Source: Arthrobacter sp. SPG23
Lineage (GTDB): Bacteria; Actinomycetota; Actinomycetes; Actinomycetales; Micrococcaceae
Assembly: GCF_000876655.1 (NCBI RefSeq)
Contig: NZ_JYCN01000026.1
Location: 62,001-126,000, forward strand
Reading direction: 5' to 3'
DNA length: 64,000 nt
The position numbers were made by a program, and so were the translations under genes. The notes beneath the pieces are model-generated. The model was not told the origin of the DNA. It searched no databases and worked only from the letters and a program-made list of their open reading frames with translations. Positions within the stretch are counted from its first letter, which is position 1, and each line of letters opens with the position of its first letter. Below are positions 37,030-45,728 of this stretch, piece after piece.

Positions 37030-38942
37030 ACGGCCGCAGCCCGTCCGGTCGCGAGGAGGGGCGCGAAGAAAGCGCCGAGTTCCGCCGTCGCAGCCAGGGG
37101 CAGGACGTTGGCCACGTACTGGTCCGGGCGAACCACCACGATCACGCCGCCACGGTCCAGGCCGCGCAATTCGAAGATGTCCGCCTTCGGATCGGTGGCA
37201 TACACCTTCTCGTAGTCCGTGAGCTGGAACGGGCCCACCTGCGGCTTGAACACTGCCGGGACGGCGTTGATGTCGATGTCCGTGTGGGGCTGCTGGTAGA
37301 TCACCTTCACGTCGAACCATGCATCGAGGTCGGCGCCCGACGGCGTGGCGGCCAGCGGCGAGTCCGGCGCCTTCGCGATCCACTCGGCGAAGTGGGCCAC
37401 CGCTGAGGGGGCACCCTCCTGTCCCGCTGCCGGCGCTGCCGCGTCGGCGAAGACGTAGATGCGCCACCGTCCATCCGCCGTGGCATGGTGTCCGAGCTGC
37501 AGGGGGTTGGTGTCGCAGACCCGTACGACGGGCGCGGACTTGAAGCGCTTGCCGATGGGGAAGCCTGCGGCCAGGTCCTGGTGTTCGGCGCCGCCGGTGA
37601 GCATCGACGGGGTGTACTGGGTCATGAACCCGGCAGGGAACTCGGCGGTGCTGACGTAGAAGTCCTCAAGCTCGGAGGGGCTCTCGAATTCCTCGGGCTT
37701 CTTGGCCATCATCGTGGACCACTCTTTGTCGAAGTCGATGAGGTTCTTGGCGATGACCTGCCGTTCGTCCGAGTAGGTGGTCAGCAGGCTTTCCGGGCTG
37801 CGGCCCTCAAGGACATGGCCGAGCTTCCACGCCAGGTTGAAACCGTCCTGCATGGAAACGTTCATGCCTTGGCCGGCCTTGGCGCTGTGCGTGTGGCAGG
37901 CGTCCCCGGTGATGAACACGCGGGGTGTCCGGGTGCCCCGCTGGTCCGGGAGGACGTCGTCGAACCGGTCGGTGAGGCGGTGGCCCACCTCATACACGCT
38001 GTGCCAGGCGACGTCGCGGACGTCGAGTGTGTAGGGGTGGAGGATCCCGTTCGCCTTGCGGATGATCTCCTCGATCGAGGTGTTGCGCACTGCACCCTTA
38101 TCGTTCGGGTCCACCTCACCGAGGTCAACATACATGCGGAAGAGGAAGCCGCCCTCGCGGGGAATGTGCAGGATGCTGCCGCCCGATCCGGACTGGATTG
38201 CGCATTTCGTGCGGATGTCGGGGAAGTCCGTCACGGCAAGAACGTCCATCACGCCCCACGCGTGGTTGGCGGCGTCGCCGGCGAGGGTGCAGCCAATCGC
38301 ATCCCGCACCTTGCTGCGCGCGCCGTCTGCGCCAATCACGTATTTGGCCCGGACAACCTTCTCCTGGCCTTCGTTGGGACCGGCGGTGTGCAGCAGGGTC
38401 ACGGTGACCGGGTACTCCCCCTCGCCGGTGACTTCCAGGCCCCGGAACTCAAAGCCGTAGTCAGGCGCCATGCGGGTGGGCGCGTTCGCCATGAATTCGG
38501 CGAAGTAGTCCAGGACGCGGGCCTGGTTGACGATGAGGTGCGGGAACTCGCTGATCCCCATCTCGTCGTCCACCGCGCGTGCTCCCCGGATGATGCGCGA
38601 GTGGTCCGCCGGGTCCGGCTTCCAGAACGCCATTTCGGTGATGTGGTACGCCTCGGCGATGATCCGCTCGGCGAAGCCGAAGGCCTGGAAGGTCTCGACG
38701 CTCCTCGCCTGGATGCCGTCCGCCTGGCCGATGGGCAGCCTGCCGGCACGGCGTTCAACGATGCGGGTGGTGATGTCCGGGAACTGGGACAGCTGGGCGG
38801 CGGCCAGCATGCCTGCAGGGCCTGTGCCGACAATCAGGACGTCCACCTCTTCAGGAAGCTCTGTGGGCCGATTGATGCCTACGCCTGCTGCCGGCTGGAC
38901 TCGCGGGTCACCGGATACGTAACCGTGATGGTGGAATTGCAC
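37026..38942 (-). CDS. FAD-dependent aromatic hydroxylase (3-hydroxybenzoate 4-monooxygenase/MobA-like)
   Basis: A 638-residue class A flavin hydroxylase that would add OH to a phenolic ring with NADPH and O2. Motifs are the FAD site VLIVGTGPAGMLAAAQL (about 38), the DG motif YVIGADGARSKVR, the second FAD site GDACHTHSAKAGQGMNVSMQDG and a C-terminal thioredoxin-like domain, as in phenol 2-monooxygenase and MobA (about 640 residues). I chose the GTG at 38942, which has GAGGA 5 nt upstream. Divergent from the homoprotocatechuate operon, it may make homoprotocatechuate from 3-hydroxyphenylacetate (inference by analogy with 3-hydroxybenzoate 4-hydroxylation). Confidence 0.88.
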   Translation of the reverse strand: MQFHHHGYVSGDPRVQPAAGVGINRPTELPEEVDVLIVGTGPAGMLAAAQLSQFPDITTRIVERRAGRLPIGQADGIQARSVETFQAFGFAERIIAEAYHITEMAFWKPDPADHSRIIRGARAVDDEMGISEFPHLIVNQARVLDYFAEFMANAPTRMAPDYGFEFRGLEVTGEGEYPVTVTLLHTAGPNEGQEKVVRAKYVIGADGARSKVRDAIGCTLAGDAANHAWGVMDVLAVTDFPDIRTKCAIQSGSGGSILHIPREGGFLFRMYVDLGEVDPNDKGAVRNTSIEEIIRKANGILHPYTLDVRDVAWHSVYEVGHRLTDRFDDVLPDQRGTRTPRVFITGDACHTHSAKAGQGMNVSMQDGFNLAWKLGHVLEGRSPESLLTTYSDERQVIAKNLIDFDKEWSTMMAKKPEEFESPSELEDFYVSTAEFPAGFMTQYTPSMLTGGAEHQDLAAGFPIGKRFKSAPVVRVCDTNPLQLGHHATADGRWRIYVFADAAAPAAGQEGAPSAVAHFAEWIAKAPDSPLAATPSGADLDAWFDVKVIYQQPHTDIDINAVPAVFKPQVGPFQLTDYEKVYATDPKADIFELRGLDRGGVIVVVRPDQYVANVLPLAATAELGAFFAPLLATGRAAAV

Positions 38943-38979
38943 GGGGGTCCTCACTTCATTGTGTGGCGGCGTATCGCCG

Positions 38980-38993
38980 TCGAATGTATTCGA
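38980..38993. promoter_or_regulatory. TCGAATGTATTCGA palindrome before the hydroxylase
   Basis: A 6-bp perfect inverted repeat with a GT centre, 38 bp upstream of the hydroxylase start. TTCGATA within its right edge is repeated 20 bp further (38989 and 39009), about two helical turns. Probably an operator for the minus-strand hydroxylase gene. Confidence 0.55.
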
Positions 38994-39051
38994 TATCAGA
39001 ACTAAGTGTTCGATAATAGAAATTTGATGCTCATTCAAAACTGTACGCAGA

Positions 39052-39067
39052 TATGACCTGCGTTACA
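39052..39067. promoter_or_regulatory. CRP/GlxR-like site TATGACCTGCGTTACA
   Basis: This 16-mer fits TGTGA-N6-TCACA with one mismatch per arm and lies in the divergent hydroxylase/hpa promoter region. The same sequence with a single change (C to T) lies before the gluconate operon at 48724-48739, so it is probably a shared global-regulator site. Confidence 0.6.
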
Positions 39068-39099
39068 AGCAGCCCCGGAAACTCCCTAAAACATAAGGA

Positions 39100-39141
39100 T
39101 TGACGTTCCACGCTTCCTAGGCAATAGTTATCGTATACGAT
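39100..39141 (+). promoter_or_regulatory. hpa operon promoter and GntR/FCD-type operator
   Basis: TTGACG at 39100-39105 and AATAGT at 39123-39128 are separated by 17 nt. ATCGTATACGAT, a perfect 12-bp palindrome (39130-39141), follows immediately and would cover the start site. GTATAC-centred palindromes are typical operators of FCD-type GntR regulators, and one is encoded in this operon (40670). The first gene starts at 39166. Confidence 0.8.
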
Positions 39142-39165
39142 TTCGTACTCGATGAGGAGTAACTC

Positions 39166-40677
39166 TTGGAACAGGTCACCGACCACCTCCTGGCCGCGGC
39201 CCGCAAAGTCATCGCGGTGCATATCAACTACCCCAGCCGGGCAGCCCAGCGCGGCCGTACTCCGGAGCAGCCCTCCTACTTCCTGAAGCCATCCTCTTCC
39301 CTGGCAATCGGCTCAGCGGAAGCCCCTTCAACGGTGGAACGCCCGGCCGGCTGCGAACTCCTCGGCTACGAGGGCGAGATCGCCCTGGTCATCGGCAAGG
39401 CTGCCCGCCGCGTGGGCATCGAGGATGCCTGGAGCCACATCGAGTGGGTTACCGCCAGCAACGACCTCGGCGTCTACGACCTCCGCTACGCGGACAAGGG
39501 CTCCAACCTCCGGTCCAAGGGCGGCGACGGCTTCACTCCCGTGGGCCCGGGACTGATCGCCGCGGACGCCGTGGACCCCGCCAAACTCCGCGTCCGCACC
39601 TGGCATAACGGCGAGCTTGTCCAGGACGACACCACTGAAGACCTCCTCTTCCCGTTCGCCCGGCTCGTGGCGGACCTCTCCCAGCTGCTCACCCTCGAAG
39701 AGGGCGACATCATCCTGACCGGCACGCCGGCCGGCGCTTCCGTTGCCAAACCGGGCGACGTCGTCGAGGTCGAAGTCAGCGCCGTCGAAAGTGGCGGCGG
39801 GGCGGTGAGCACCGGCCGCCTGGCCACCCGGGTGGCGGAAGGCACGACGCCGTTCGCGGACTTCGGTGCCCGGCCCCGGACCGATGATCTCCAGCGGGAG
39901 GAAGCGTACGGCTCCCGCGAAGCCGCCGGGCTCCCGGCCCAGGCACCGGAGTCGCCGGCCCCTGTGCTGACCGCCGGGCTCAAGGCGAAGCTGGAAAGCG
40001 TCTGCACCGCCACCCTCTCCTCCCAGCTGCGCAAGCGCGGCCTGAACAACGTCAGCATCGACGGCCTCACCTCCACCCGCCCGGAAAAGCGGATTGTGGG
40101 CCTGGCCCGGACTCTGCGCTACGTGCCCAACCGCGAGGACCTCTTCAAGACCCACGGCGGCGGCTTCAACGCCCAGAAGAAGGCCATCGATTCCGTGAAC
40201 GAGGGCGAGATCCTGGTGATGGAGGCGCGCGGCGAGAAGGGAACCGGCACCATCGGCGACATCCTGGCCCTCCGCGCCCAGGTGCGCGGCGCCGCGGCCG
40301 TGATCACCGACGGCGGGGTGCGTGACTTCTCCGCCGTGGCCGCCATGGACATGCCCACCTACTACTCCAACCCGCACCCGGCGGTGCTGGGCCGCCGGCA
40401 CATCCCCTGGGACACGGACATCACCATCGCCTGCGGCGGTACCACCGTGCAGCCCGGCGACATCATCGTGGCCGACTCGGACGGCATCCTGGTGATCCCG
40501 CCGGCCCTCGCGGAAGAGCTTGCGGATGATTCCATCGCCCAGGAACGTGAGGAAGTCTTCATCGCCGAGATGGTCCAGCAGGGCCACAGTGTGGACGGCC
40601 TCTACCCGCTGAACGCGGAATGGCGCCTTAGGTATGAGGAATGGGAAGCAACGGGAAACGGACAAACCAATGACTGA
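39166..40677 (+). CDS. Fused FAH-family isomerase/decarboxylase and RraA-like aldolase domain
   Basis: A 503-residue two-domain protein. Residues 1-240 are a fumarylacetoacetate-hydrolase-family domain with metal ligands Glu69 and Glu71 (YEGEIALVIG), Asp100 (ASNDLG) and Lys118, like HpaG, which decarboxylates and isomerises homoprotocatechuate intermediates. Residues about 268-495 are an RraA-like domain with an intact D-X20-R-D motif (Asp365, Arg386, Asp387), the signature of HMG/CHA pyruvate aldolase and oxaloacetate decarboxylase activity. TTG start at 39166 with GAGGAG 6 nt upstream. First gene of the operon; the GntR gene overlaps its end by 8 nt. Confidence 0.88.
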   Translation: MEQVTDHLLAAARKVIAVHINYPSRAAQRGRTPEQPSYFLKPSSSLAIGSAEAPSTVERPAGCELLGYEGEIALVIGKAARRVGIEDAWSHIEWVTASNDLGVYDLRYADKGSNLRSKGGDGFTPVGPGLIAADAVDPAKLRVRTWHNGELVQDDTTEDLLFPFARLVADLSQLLTLEEGDIILTGTPAGASVAKPGDVVEVEVSAVESGGGAVSTGRLATRVAEGTTPFADFGARPRTDDLQREEAYGSREAAGLPAQAPESPAPVLTAGLKAKLESVCTATLSSQLRKRGLNNVSIDGLTSTRPEKRIVGLARTLRYVPNREDLFKTHGGGFNAQKKAIDSVNEGEILVMEARGEKGTGTIGDILALRAQVRGAAAVITDGGVRDFSAVAAMDMPTYYSNPHPAVLGRRHIPWDTDITIACGGTTVQPGDIIVADSDGILVIPPALAEELADDSIAQEREEVFIAEMVQQGHSVDGLYPLNAEWRLRYEEWEATGNGQTND

Positions 40678-41362
40678 GACGGCCACCGCCGCCGGCCCCC
40701 GAAGCAAGTCCGAGCAGGCCTATGCCGCCGTCAAGGCCCGGATCGTTGACGGCACCTACTCCCCCGGCTACCGGCTGGTGCTGGCGAAAATCGCCGAGGA
40801 CCTGGGCGTCAGCGTGGTGCCGGTCCGCGAAGCCATCCGCCGGCTCGAAGCCGAAGGGCTGGTCAAGTTCGAGCGGAACGTCGGCGCCACCGTGTCCGGC
40901 ATCGACCCCACCGAGTACCTCTACACCATGCAGACCCTGAGCATCGTCGAAGGTGCCGCCACGGCACTCTCGGCTCCGCTGATCGGGGCGGCGGACGTGG
41001 CCAGGGCCCGGGCGGTGAACGAGGAAATGCGGGAATGCCTGGAACACTTCGACCCCGTCCGCTTCACCCGGCTGAACCAGGACTTCCACAGCGTCCTGTT
41101 CGAGCACTGCCCCAATCCGCACATCCTGGACCTCGTCCACCGCGGCTGGAACCGGCTCGCATCGCTGCGGTCCTCCACGTTCCGCTTCGTCCCGGGCCGC
41201 GCCCGCGACTCCGTGGACGAACATGAGGCCCTGCTCCGGCTCATTGAAACCGGTGCCGCCGCCGACGAGATAGAAAGGGCGGCCCGCCTGCACCGCAGCG
41301 CCACCCTGGACGCCTACCTGGCGCAAGCCACCTCCACCGAACAACAGACCGCACAGCAGTAA
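40670..41362 (+). CDS. GntR family (FCD) regulator of the homoprotocatechuate operon
   Basis: A 230-residue regulator: winged helix at about 8-75 (AYAAVKARIVDGTYSPGYRLVLAKIAEDLGVSVVPVREAIRRLEAEGLV) and a helical FCD effector domain (85-220) with the metal-ligand Asp and His pattern (FTRLNQDFHSVLFEHCPN, SVDEHEALL). The ATG at 40670 overlaps the stop of the previous gene by 8 nt; an ATG at 40634 is also possible. It probably autoregulates the operon through ATCGTATACGAT at 39130. Confidence 0.88.
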   Translation: MTETATAAGPRSKSEQAYAAVKARIVDGTYSPGYRLVLAKIAEDLGVSVVPVREAIRRLEAEGLVKFERNVGATVSGIDPTEYLYTMQTLSIVEGAATALSAPLIGAADVARARAVNEEMRECLEHFDPVRFTRLNQDFHSVLFEHCPNPHILDLVHRGWNRLASLRSSTFRFVPGRARDSVDEHEALLRLIETGAAADEIERAARLHRSATLDAYLAQATSTEQQTAQQ

Positions 41363-41371
41363 GGAAAAACA

Positions 41372-42883
41372 ATGACGTTCACTGCCGCAGAAGCCACCCA
41401 CTATGTTCCGCAGGACCTTCCCTCCCACATCCAGCACTACATCAACGGCCAGTTCGTTGATTCAGTGGGCGGCAAGACCTTCGACGTCCTGGACCCGGTT
41501 TCCAACACCAACTACGCCACTGCCGCGGCCGGCCAGAAAGAGGACATCGACCTGGCCGTCGCCGCAGCCCGCGAAGCGTTCGTCAACGGCCCCTGGCCGA
41601 AGATGAAGCCCCGCGAACGCGCCCGCATCCTGAACAGGATCGCCGACGCCGTCGAAGCCCAGGAGGAACGCCTCGCTGAACTCGAGACCTTCGACACCGG
41701 CCTCCCCATCACCCAGGCCAAGGGCCAGGCATTGCGTGCAGCCGAGAACTTCCGCTTCTTCGCGGACCTGATCGTGGCCCAGTTCGACGACGCCATGAAG
41801 GTCCCGGGCTCGCAGATCAACTACGTGAACCGCAAGCCGATCGGCGTCGCCGGCCTCATCACCCCGTGGAACACCCCGTTCATGCTGGAGTCCTGGAAGC
41901 TCGCCCCCGCTTTGGCCACCGGCAACACCGTGGTCCTCAAACCGGCCGAATTCACTCCGCTCTCGGCATCGCTGTGGGCCACGATCTTCAAGGACGCGGG
42001 CCTCCCCGACGGTGTCTTCAACCTGGTCAACGGCCTAGGCGAGGAAGCCGGCGATGCCCTCGTCAAGCACCCGGACGTCCCGCTGATTTCCTTCACCGGC
42101 GAAACCACCACCGGGCAGACGATCTTCCGCAACGCCGCCGCCAACCTCAAGGGCCTCTCCATGGAGCTCGGCGGCAAGTCCCCCTGCGTCGTGTTCGCCG
42201 ACGCAGACCTCGACGCCGCGATCGACTCCGCCCTGTTCGGCGTCTTCTCCCTCAACGGCGAGCGCTGCACCGCCGGCTCCCGCATCCTGGTGGAGCGGGC
42301 CATCTATGACGAGTTCTGCGAAAAGTACGCCGCCCGCGCAAAGAACATCGTGGTCGGCGACCCCCACGACCCCAAGACCCAGGTGGGCGCCCTGGTCCAC
42401 CCGGAGCACTTCGCCAAGGTGGCCTCCTACGTGGAGATCGGCAAGTCAGAAGGCCGGCTGCTGGCCGGCGGCGGACGTCCCGAGGGCCTGCCGGATGGCA
42501 ACTACATCGCCCCCACCGTATTCGCCGACGTCGCCCCCGACGCGCGGATCTTCCAGGAGGAGATCTTCGGTCCGGTGGTAGCGATCACCCCGTTCGAGAA
42601 CGACGACGAAGCCCTCGCCCTGGCGAACAACACGAAGTACGGCCTGGCGGCCTACATCTGGACCCAGAACCTGACCCGGGCACACAACTTCTCGCAGAAC
42701 GTCGAGGCCGGCATGGTATGGCTGAACAGCCACAACGTCCGCGACCTCCGCACCCCGTTCGGCGGCGTCAAGGCCTCCGGACTGGGCCACGAAGGCGGCT
42801 ACCGCTCCATTGACTTCTACACCGACCAGCAGGCCGTCCACATCACCCTCGGAACGGTCCACACGCCCAAATTCGGCGCCTAG
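41372..42883 (+). CDS. hpaE: 5-carboxymethyl-2-hydroxymuconate semialdehyde dehydrogenase
   Basis: A 503-residue ALDH-family enzyme oxidising the ring-cleavage semialdehyde to 5-carboxymethyl-2-hydroxymuconate. Cys299 (NGERCTAGS), Glu265 (MELGGKS) and Asn167 (TPWNTP) are the catalytic residues. The assignment as HpaE rather than a generic ALDH rests on its place between the regulator and the dioxygenase and on overall HpaE-like features (SFTGETTTGQ, LNSHNVRDLRTPFGG). ATG 9 nt after the regulator stop. Confidence 0.93.
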   Translation: MTFTAAEATHYVPQDLPSHIQHYINGQFVDSVGGKTFDVLDPVSNTNYATAAAGQKEDIDLAVAAAREAFVNGPWPKMKPRERARILNRIADAVEAQEERLAELETFDTGLPITQAKGQALRAAENFRFFADLIVAQFDDAMKVPGSQINYVNRKPIGVAGLITPWNTPFMLESWKLAPALATGNTVVLKPAEFTPLSASLWATIFKDAGLPDGVFNLVNGLGEEAGDALVKHPDVPLISFTGETTTGQTIFRNAAANLKGLSMELGGKSPCVVFADADLDAAIDSALFGVFSLNGERCTAGSRILVERAIYDEFCEKYAARAKNIVVGDPHDPKTQVGALVHPEHFAKVASYVEIGKSEGRLLAGGGRPEGLPDGNYIAPTVFADVAPDARIFQEEIFGPVVAITPFENDDEALALANNTKYGLAAYIWTQNLTRAHNFSQNVEAGMVWLNSHNVRDLRTPFGGVKASGLGHEGGYRSIDFYTDQQAVHITLGTVHTPKFGA

Positions 42884-42946
42884 TTCCGGCGCTCAGTCCG
42901 TCCCCCCAAAGACCAGCCAGACACCTTTCAACGAAGAGAGAACACC

Positions 42947-44032
42947 ATGAACAACGTCATCCCGAAGCCCTCCGTCCCGGCACCGGACATCGTGCGCTGC
43001 GCGTACATGGAGATTGTGGTCACTGACCTTGCCAAGTCACGCGAGTTCTACGTTGACCTCCTGGGCCTCCACGTCACCGAGGAAGACGAGAACAACATTT
43101 ACCTGCGCTCCCTCGAGGAGTTCATCCACCACAACCTGGTGCTCCGCAAGGGGCCGATCGCCGCCGTCGCGGCCTTCGCCTACCGGGTGAAGTCCCCCGC
43201 CGAGGTGGACGCCGCCGAGGCGTACTACAAGGAGCTGGGCTGCCGCACCGAACGCCGCAAGGACGGGTTCACCAAGGGCATCGGCGATTCCGTCCGCGTG
43301 GAGGATCCGCTGGGCTTCCCGTACGAATTCTTCTACGACGTGGAGCACGTGGAGCGCCTCACCCAGCGCTACGACCTCTACTCCGCCGGCGAACTGGTCC
43401 GGCTGGACCACTTCAACCAGGTCACCCCGGACGTTCCCCGCGGCCGCAAGTACCTCGAGGACCTCGGCTTCCGCGTTTCCGAGGACATCCAGGACTCCGA
43501 CGGCGTCTCCTACGCCGTCTGGATGCACCGCAAGCAGACCGTCCACGACACCGCGCTGACCGGCGGCAACGGACCGCGCATGCACCACGTCGCGTTCGCC
43601 ACGCACGAGAAGCACAACATCATCCAGATCTGCGACAAGATGGGCGCCCTGCGCATCAGCGACCGGATCGAACGCGGCCCCGGCCGGCACGGCGTGTCCA
43701 ACGCGTTCTACCTCTACATCCTGGACCCGGACGGCCACCGCATCGAGATCTACACCCAGGACTACTACACCGGCGACCCGGACAACCCCACCATCACCTG
43801 GGACGTCCACGACAACCAGCGCCGCGACTGGTGGGGCAACCCCGTTGTCCCGTCCTGGTACACCGAGGCATCCCTGGTGCTGGACCTCGACGGCAACCCC
43901 CAGCCCGTCATCGAACGCATGGACAAGAGCGAGATGGCCGTCACGGTCGGCGCCGACGGCTTCTCCTACACCCGCAAGGATGGAGCCCCCGAAGGTGACC
44001 GGACCGGCTTCAAGCTCGGAGCGCAGCTGTAG
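42947..44032 (+). CDS. hpaD: 3,4-dihydroxyphenylacetate (homoprotocatechuate) 2,3-dioxygenase
   Basis: A 361-residue type I extradiol dioxygenase with two vicinal-oxygen-chelate modules. The residue numbers agree exactly with Brevibacterium fuscum HPCD: metal ligands His155, His214 and Glu267, second-sphere His200, Asn157, Trp192, Arg243, His248 and Tyr257 are all present. It therefore opens homoprotocatechuate between C2 and C3. The close relative from A. globiformis (MndD) uses Mn(II) and HPCD uses Fe(II); the first shell cannot tell which is used here. Start ATG 42947, followed by hpaH after 2 nt. Confidence 0.97.
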   Translation: MNNVIPKPSVPAPDIVRCAYMEIVVTDLAKSREFYVDLLGLHVTEEDENNIYLRSLEEFIHHNLVLRKGPIAAVAAFAYRVKSPAEVDAAEAYYKELGCRTERRKDGFTKGIGDSVRVEDPLGFPYEFFYDVEHVERLTQRYDLYSAGELVRLDHFNQVTPDVPRGRKYLEDLGFRVSEDIQDSDGVSYAVWMHRKQTVHDTALTGGNGPRMHHVAFATHEKHNIIQICDKMGALRISDRIERGPGRHGVSNAFYLYILDPDGHRIEIYTQDYYTGDPDNPTITWDVHDNQRRDWWGNPVVPSWYTEASLVLDLDGNPQPVIERMDKSEMAVTVGADGFSYTRKDGAPEGDRTGFKLGAQL

Positions 44033-44034
44033 CC

Positions 44035-44820
44035 ATGCTCGATGCCAAGACGATCGAAGCCATCGCGGACGAGCTGCTCGAGGCCGGCCGGAACCGCAAG
44101 CCGGTGCCCCGGCTGACGTCCCGCTACCCGGACATGACGGTGGAGGATTCCTACGCCGTGCAGCAGCTGTGGCGGAACCGCAACGAGGACGCCGGCCGGA
44201 AGCTCGTAGGCCGCAAGATCGGCCTCACCTCCAAGGCGATGCAGGCGGCGACCGGCATCACCGAACCGGATTACGGCGCCATCTTCGATGACATGGTCCT
44301 GGAAACCGGGTGCTCGGTGCAGTGGGACCGTTACACCCATCCGCGGGTGGAGGTGGAACTCGCTTTTGTGTTGAAGTCCGGCCTCAAGGGGCCGGGCTGC
44401 ACGATCTTTGATGTCCTCAACGCCACCGACTATGTGGTTCCGGCGCTGGAGATCCTGGATTCGAGGATTGAGATGGAGGGCCGGACCATCGTGGACACCA
44501 TCGCGGACAACGCCGCGATGGGCGCCATGGTGGTGGGCGGCCGCCCGGTCAAGCCCGACGCCGTCGACCTCCGCTGGGTGTCGGCCATCCTCTACAAGAA
44601 CCAGACCGTGGAGGAAACCGGCGTCGCGGCAGGGGTCCTGGACCACCCCGCCAACGGAGTGCACTGGCTGGCCAACAAAATCGCCGCCCACGGTGACGGG
44701 ATGAAGGCCGGGGACATCATCCTGGCCGGCTCCTTCACCCGCCCGCTCTGGGTGTACAAGGGCGACACCGTCCATGCCGACTACGGACCCCTGGGGAGTG
44801 TCACATGCCGCTTCGAGTAG
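44035..44820 (+). CDS. hpaH: 2-oxo-hept-3-ene-1,7-dioate hydratase
   Basis: A 261-residue FAH-superfamily hydratase adding water to 2-oxohept-3-ene-1,7-dioate. Characteristic segments are GRKIGLTSKAMQ, EPDYGAIFDDM, HPRVEVELAFVL (metal-ligand Glu pair) and ILAGSFTRPLWVYKGD. Starts 2 nt after hpaD and overlaps hpaI by 16 nt, so translation is tightly coupled within the operon. Confidence 0.94.
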   Translation: MLDAKTIEAIADELLEAGRNRKPVPRLTSRYPDMTVEDSYAVQQLWRNRNEDAGRKLVGRKIGLTSKAMQAATGITEPDYGAIFDDMVLETGCSVQWDRYTHPRVEVELAFVLKSGLKGPGCTIFDVLNATDYVVPALEILDSRIEMEGRTIVDTIADNAAMGAMVVGGRPVKPDAVDLRWVSAILYKNQTVEETGVAAGVLDHPANGVHWLANKIAAHGDGMKAGDIILAGSFTRPLWVYKGDTVHADYGPLGSVTCRFE

Positions 44821-45626
44821 AACCGGACGCCACGTTCCGCGACGCCTTGGCCGGCTCGGACCGTCCTCTCACCGGCATGTGGGTCTGCTCCGGCAGCCCG
44901 CTGGTGGCAGAGCTCTGCGCGGGGGCCGGCCTGGACTGGCTGCTGATCGACGCCGAGCACAGCCCCAACGGGCTGGAATCCGTCCTGGCCCAACTGCAGG
45001 CGGTCCGCGGCTACCCGGTCCAGGCGATGGTCCGGCCGGCGGTCAACGACACCGTACTGATCAAGCAGTACCTGGACCTCGGCGTCCAGAACCTGCTGGT
45101 ACCCATGGTGAACTCCGCCGCCGAAGCCGAAGCCGCGGTGGCCGCCACCCGGTACCCGCCGCACGGCGTCCGCGGCGTGGGCTCGGCCCTGGCCCGGGCC
45201 TCTCGATGGAACCGGATTCCGGACTACCTCGCCCGCGCCAGCCACACCATCAGCCTCACCGTCCAGATTGAATCCGAGGCCGCCGTCGCAGCGGTGGAAA
45301 ACATCCTGGCAGTCGACGGCGTGGACGGCATCTTCCTGGGGCCCTCGGACCTCGCCGCCTCCATGGGCGGGCTGGGACAGCAGGAACATCCCGAGGTGCG
45401 TGCCGCCGTCGAACACTGCATCGCTGCCGCCAAAGCGGCCGGCAAACCGGCCGGCGTGAACGCTTTCAACCCCGCCACCGCGCGCAGCTACTTGGCGGCC
45501 GGCGCCGCGTTTGTGCTGGTGGGCGCCGACGTCGCCATCCTGGCTCGCGGCTCCGAGGCCCTCGCCGCCGAATACATCCCTCCGGACCCGGTGGCTGAGC
45601 CGCCCGAAACCCCCGCCAGCTACTGA
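44805..45626 (+). CDS. hpaI: 4-hydroxy-2-oxoheptane-1,7-dioate aldolase
   Basis: A 273-residue class II aldolase of the HpcH/HpaI family that cleaves the last intermediate to pyruvate and succinate semialdehyde. Motifs include WLLIDAEHSPNG (base His), VRPAVND (substrate Arg), IESEAAVAAVENI (metal Glu) and FLGPSDLAASMG (metal Asp). Last gene of the hpa operon. No succinate-semialdehyde dehydrogenase is adjacent. Confidence 0.95.
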   Translation: MPLRVEPDATFRDALAGSDRPLTGMWVCSGSPLVAELCAGAGLDWLLIDAEHSPNGLESVLAQLQAVRGYPVQAMVRPAVNDTVLIKQYLDLGVQNLLVPMVNSAAEAEAAVAATRYPPHGVRGVGSALARASRWNRIPDYLARASHTISLTVQIESEAAVAAVENILAVDGVDGIFLGPSDLAASMGGLGQQEHPEVRAAVEHCIAAAKAAGKPAGVNAFNPATARSYLAAGAAFVLVGADVAILARGSEALAAEYIPPDPVAEPPETPASY

Positions 45627-45728
45627 CCCTAAGCCGGTGGTGGGGCCCGTGCGGGCATTAGGACTCTGTCCTGCGGGCGGCGGCCCGGCGTAGCCTTGAG
45701 GCACTGGCACGCGTGATAGCTGGAAGAA

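Noticed and set aside
45627..45728. Terminator for the hpa operon
   Set aside because: No convincing stem with a T run is visible in this 102-nt gap; the operon may end by other means or read into the PBP gene.
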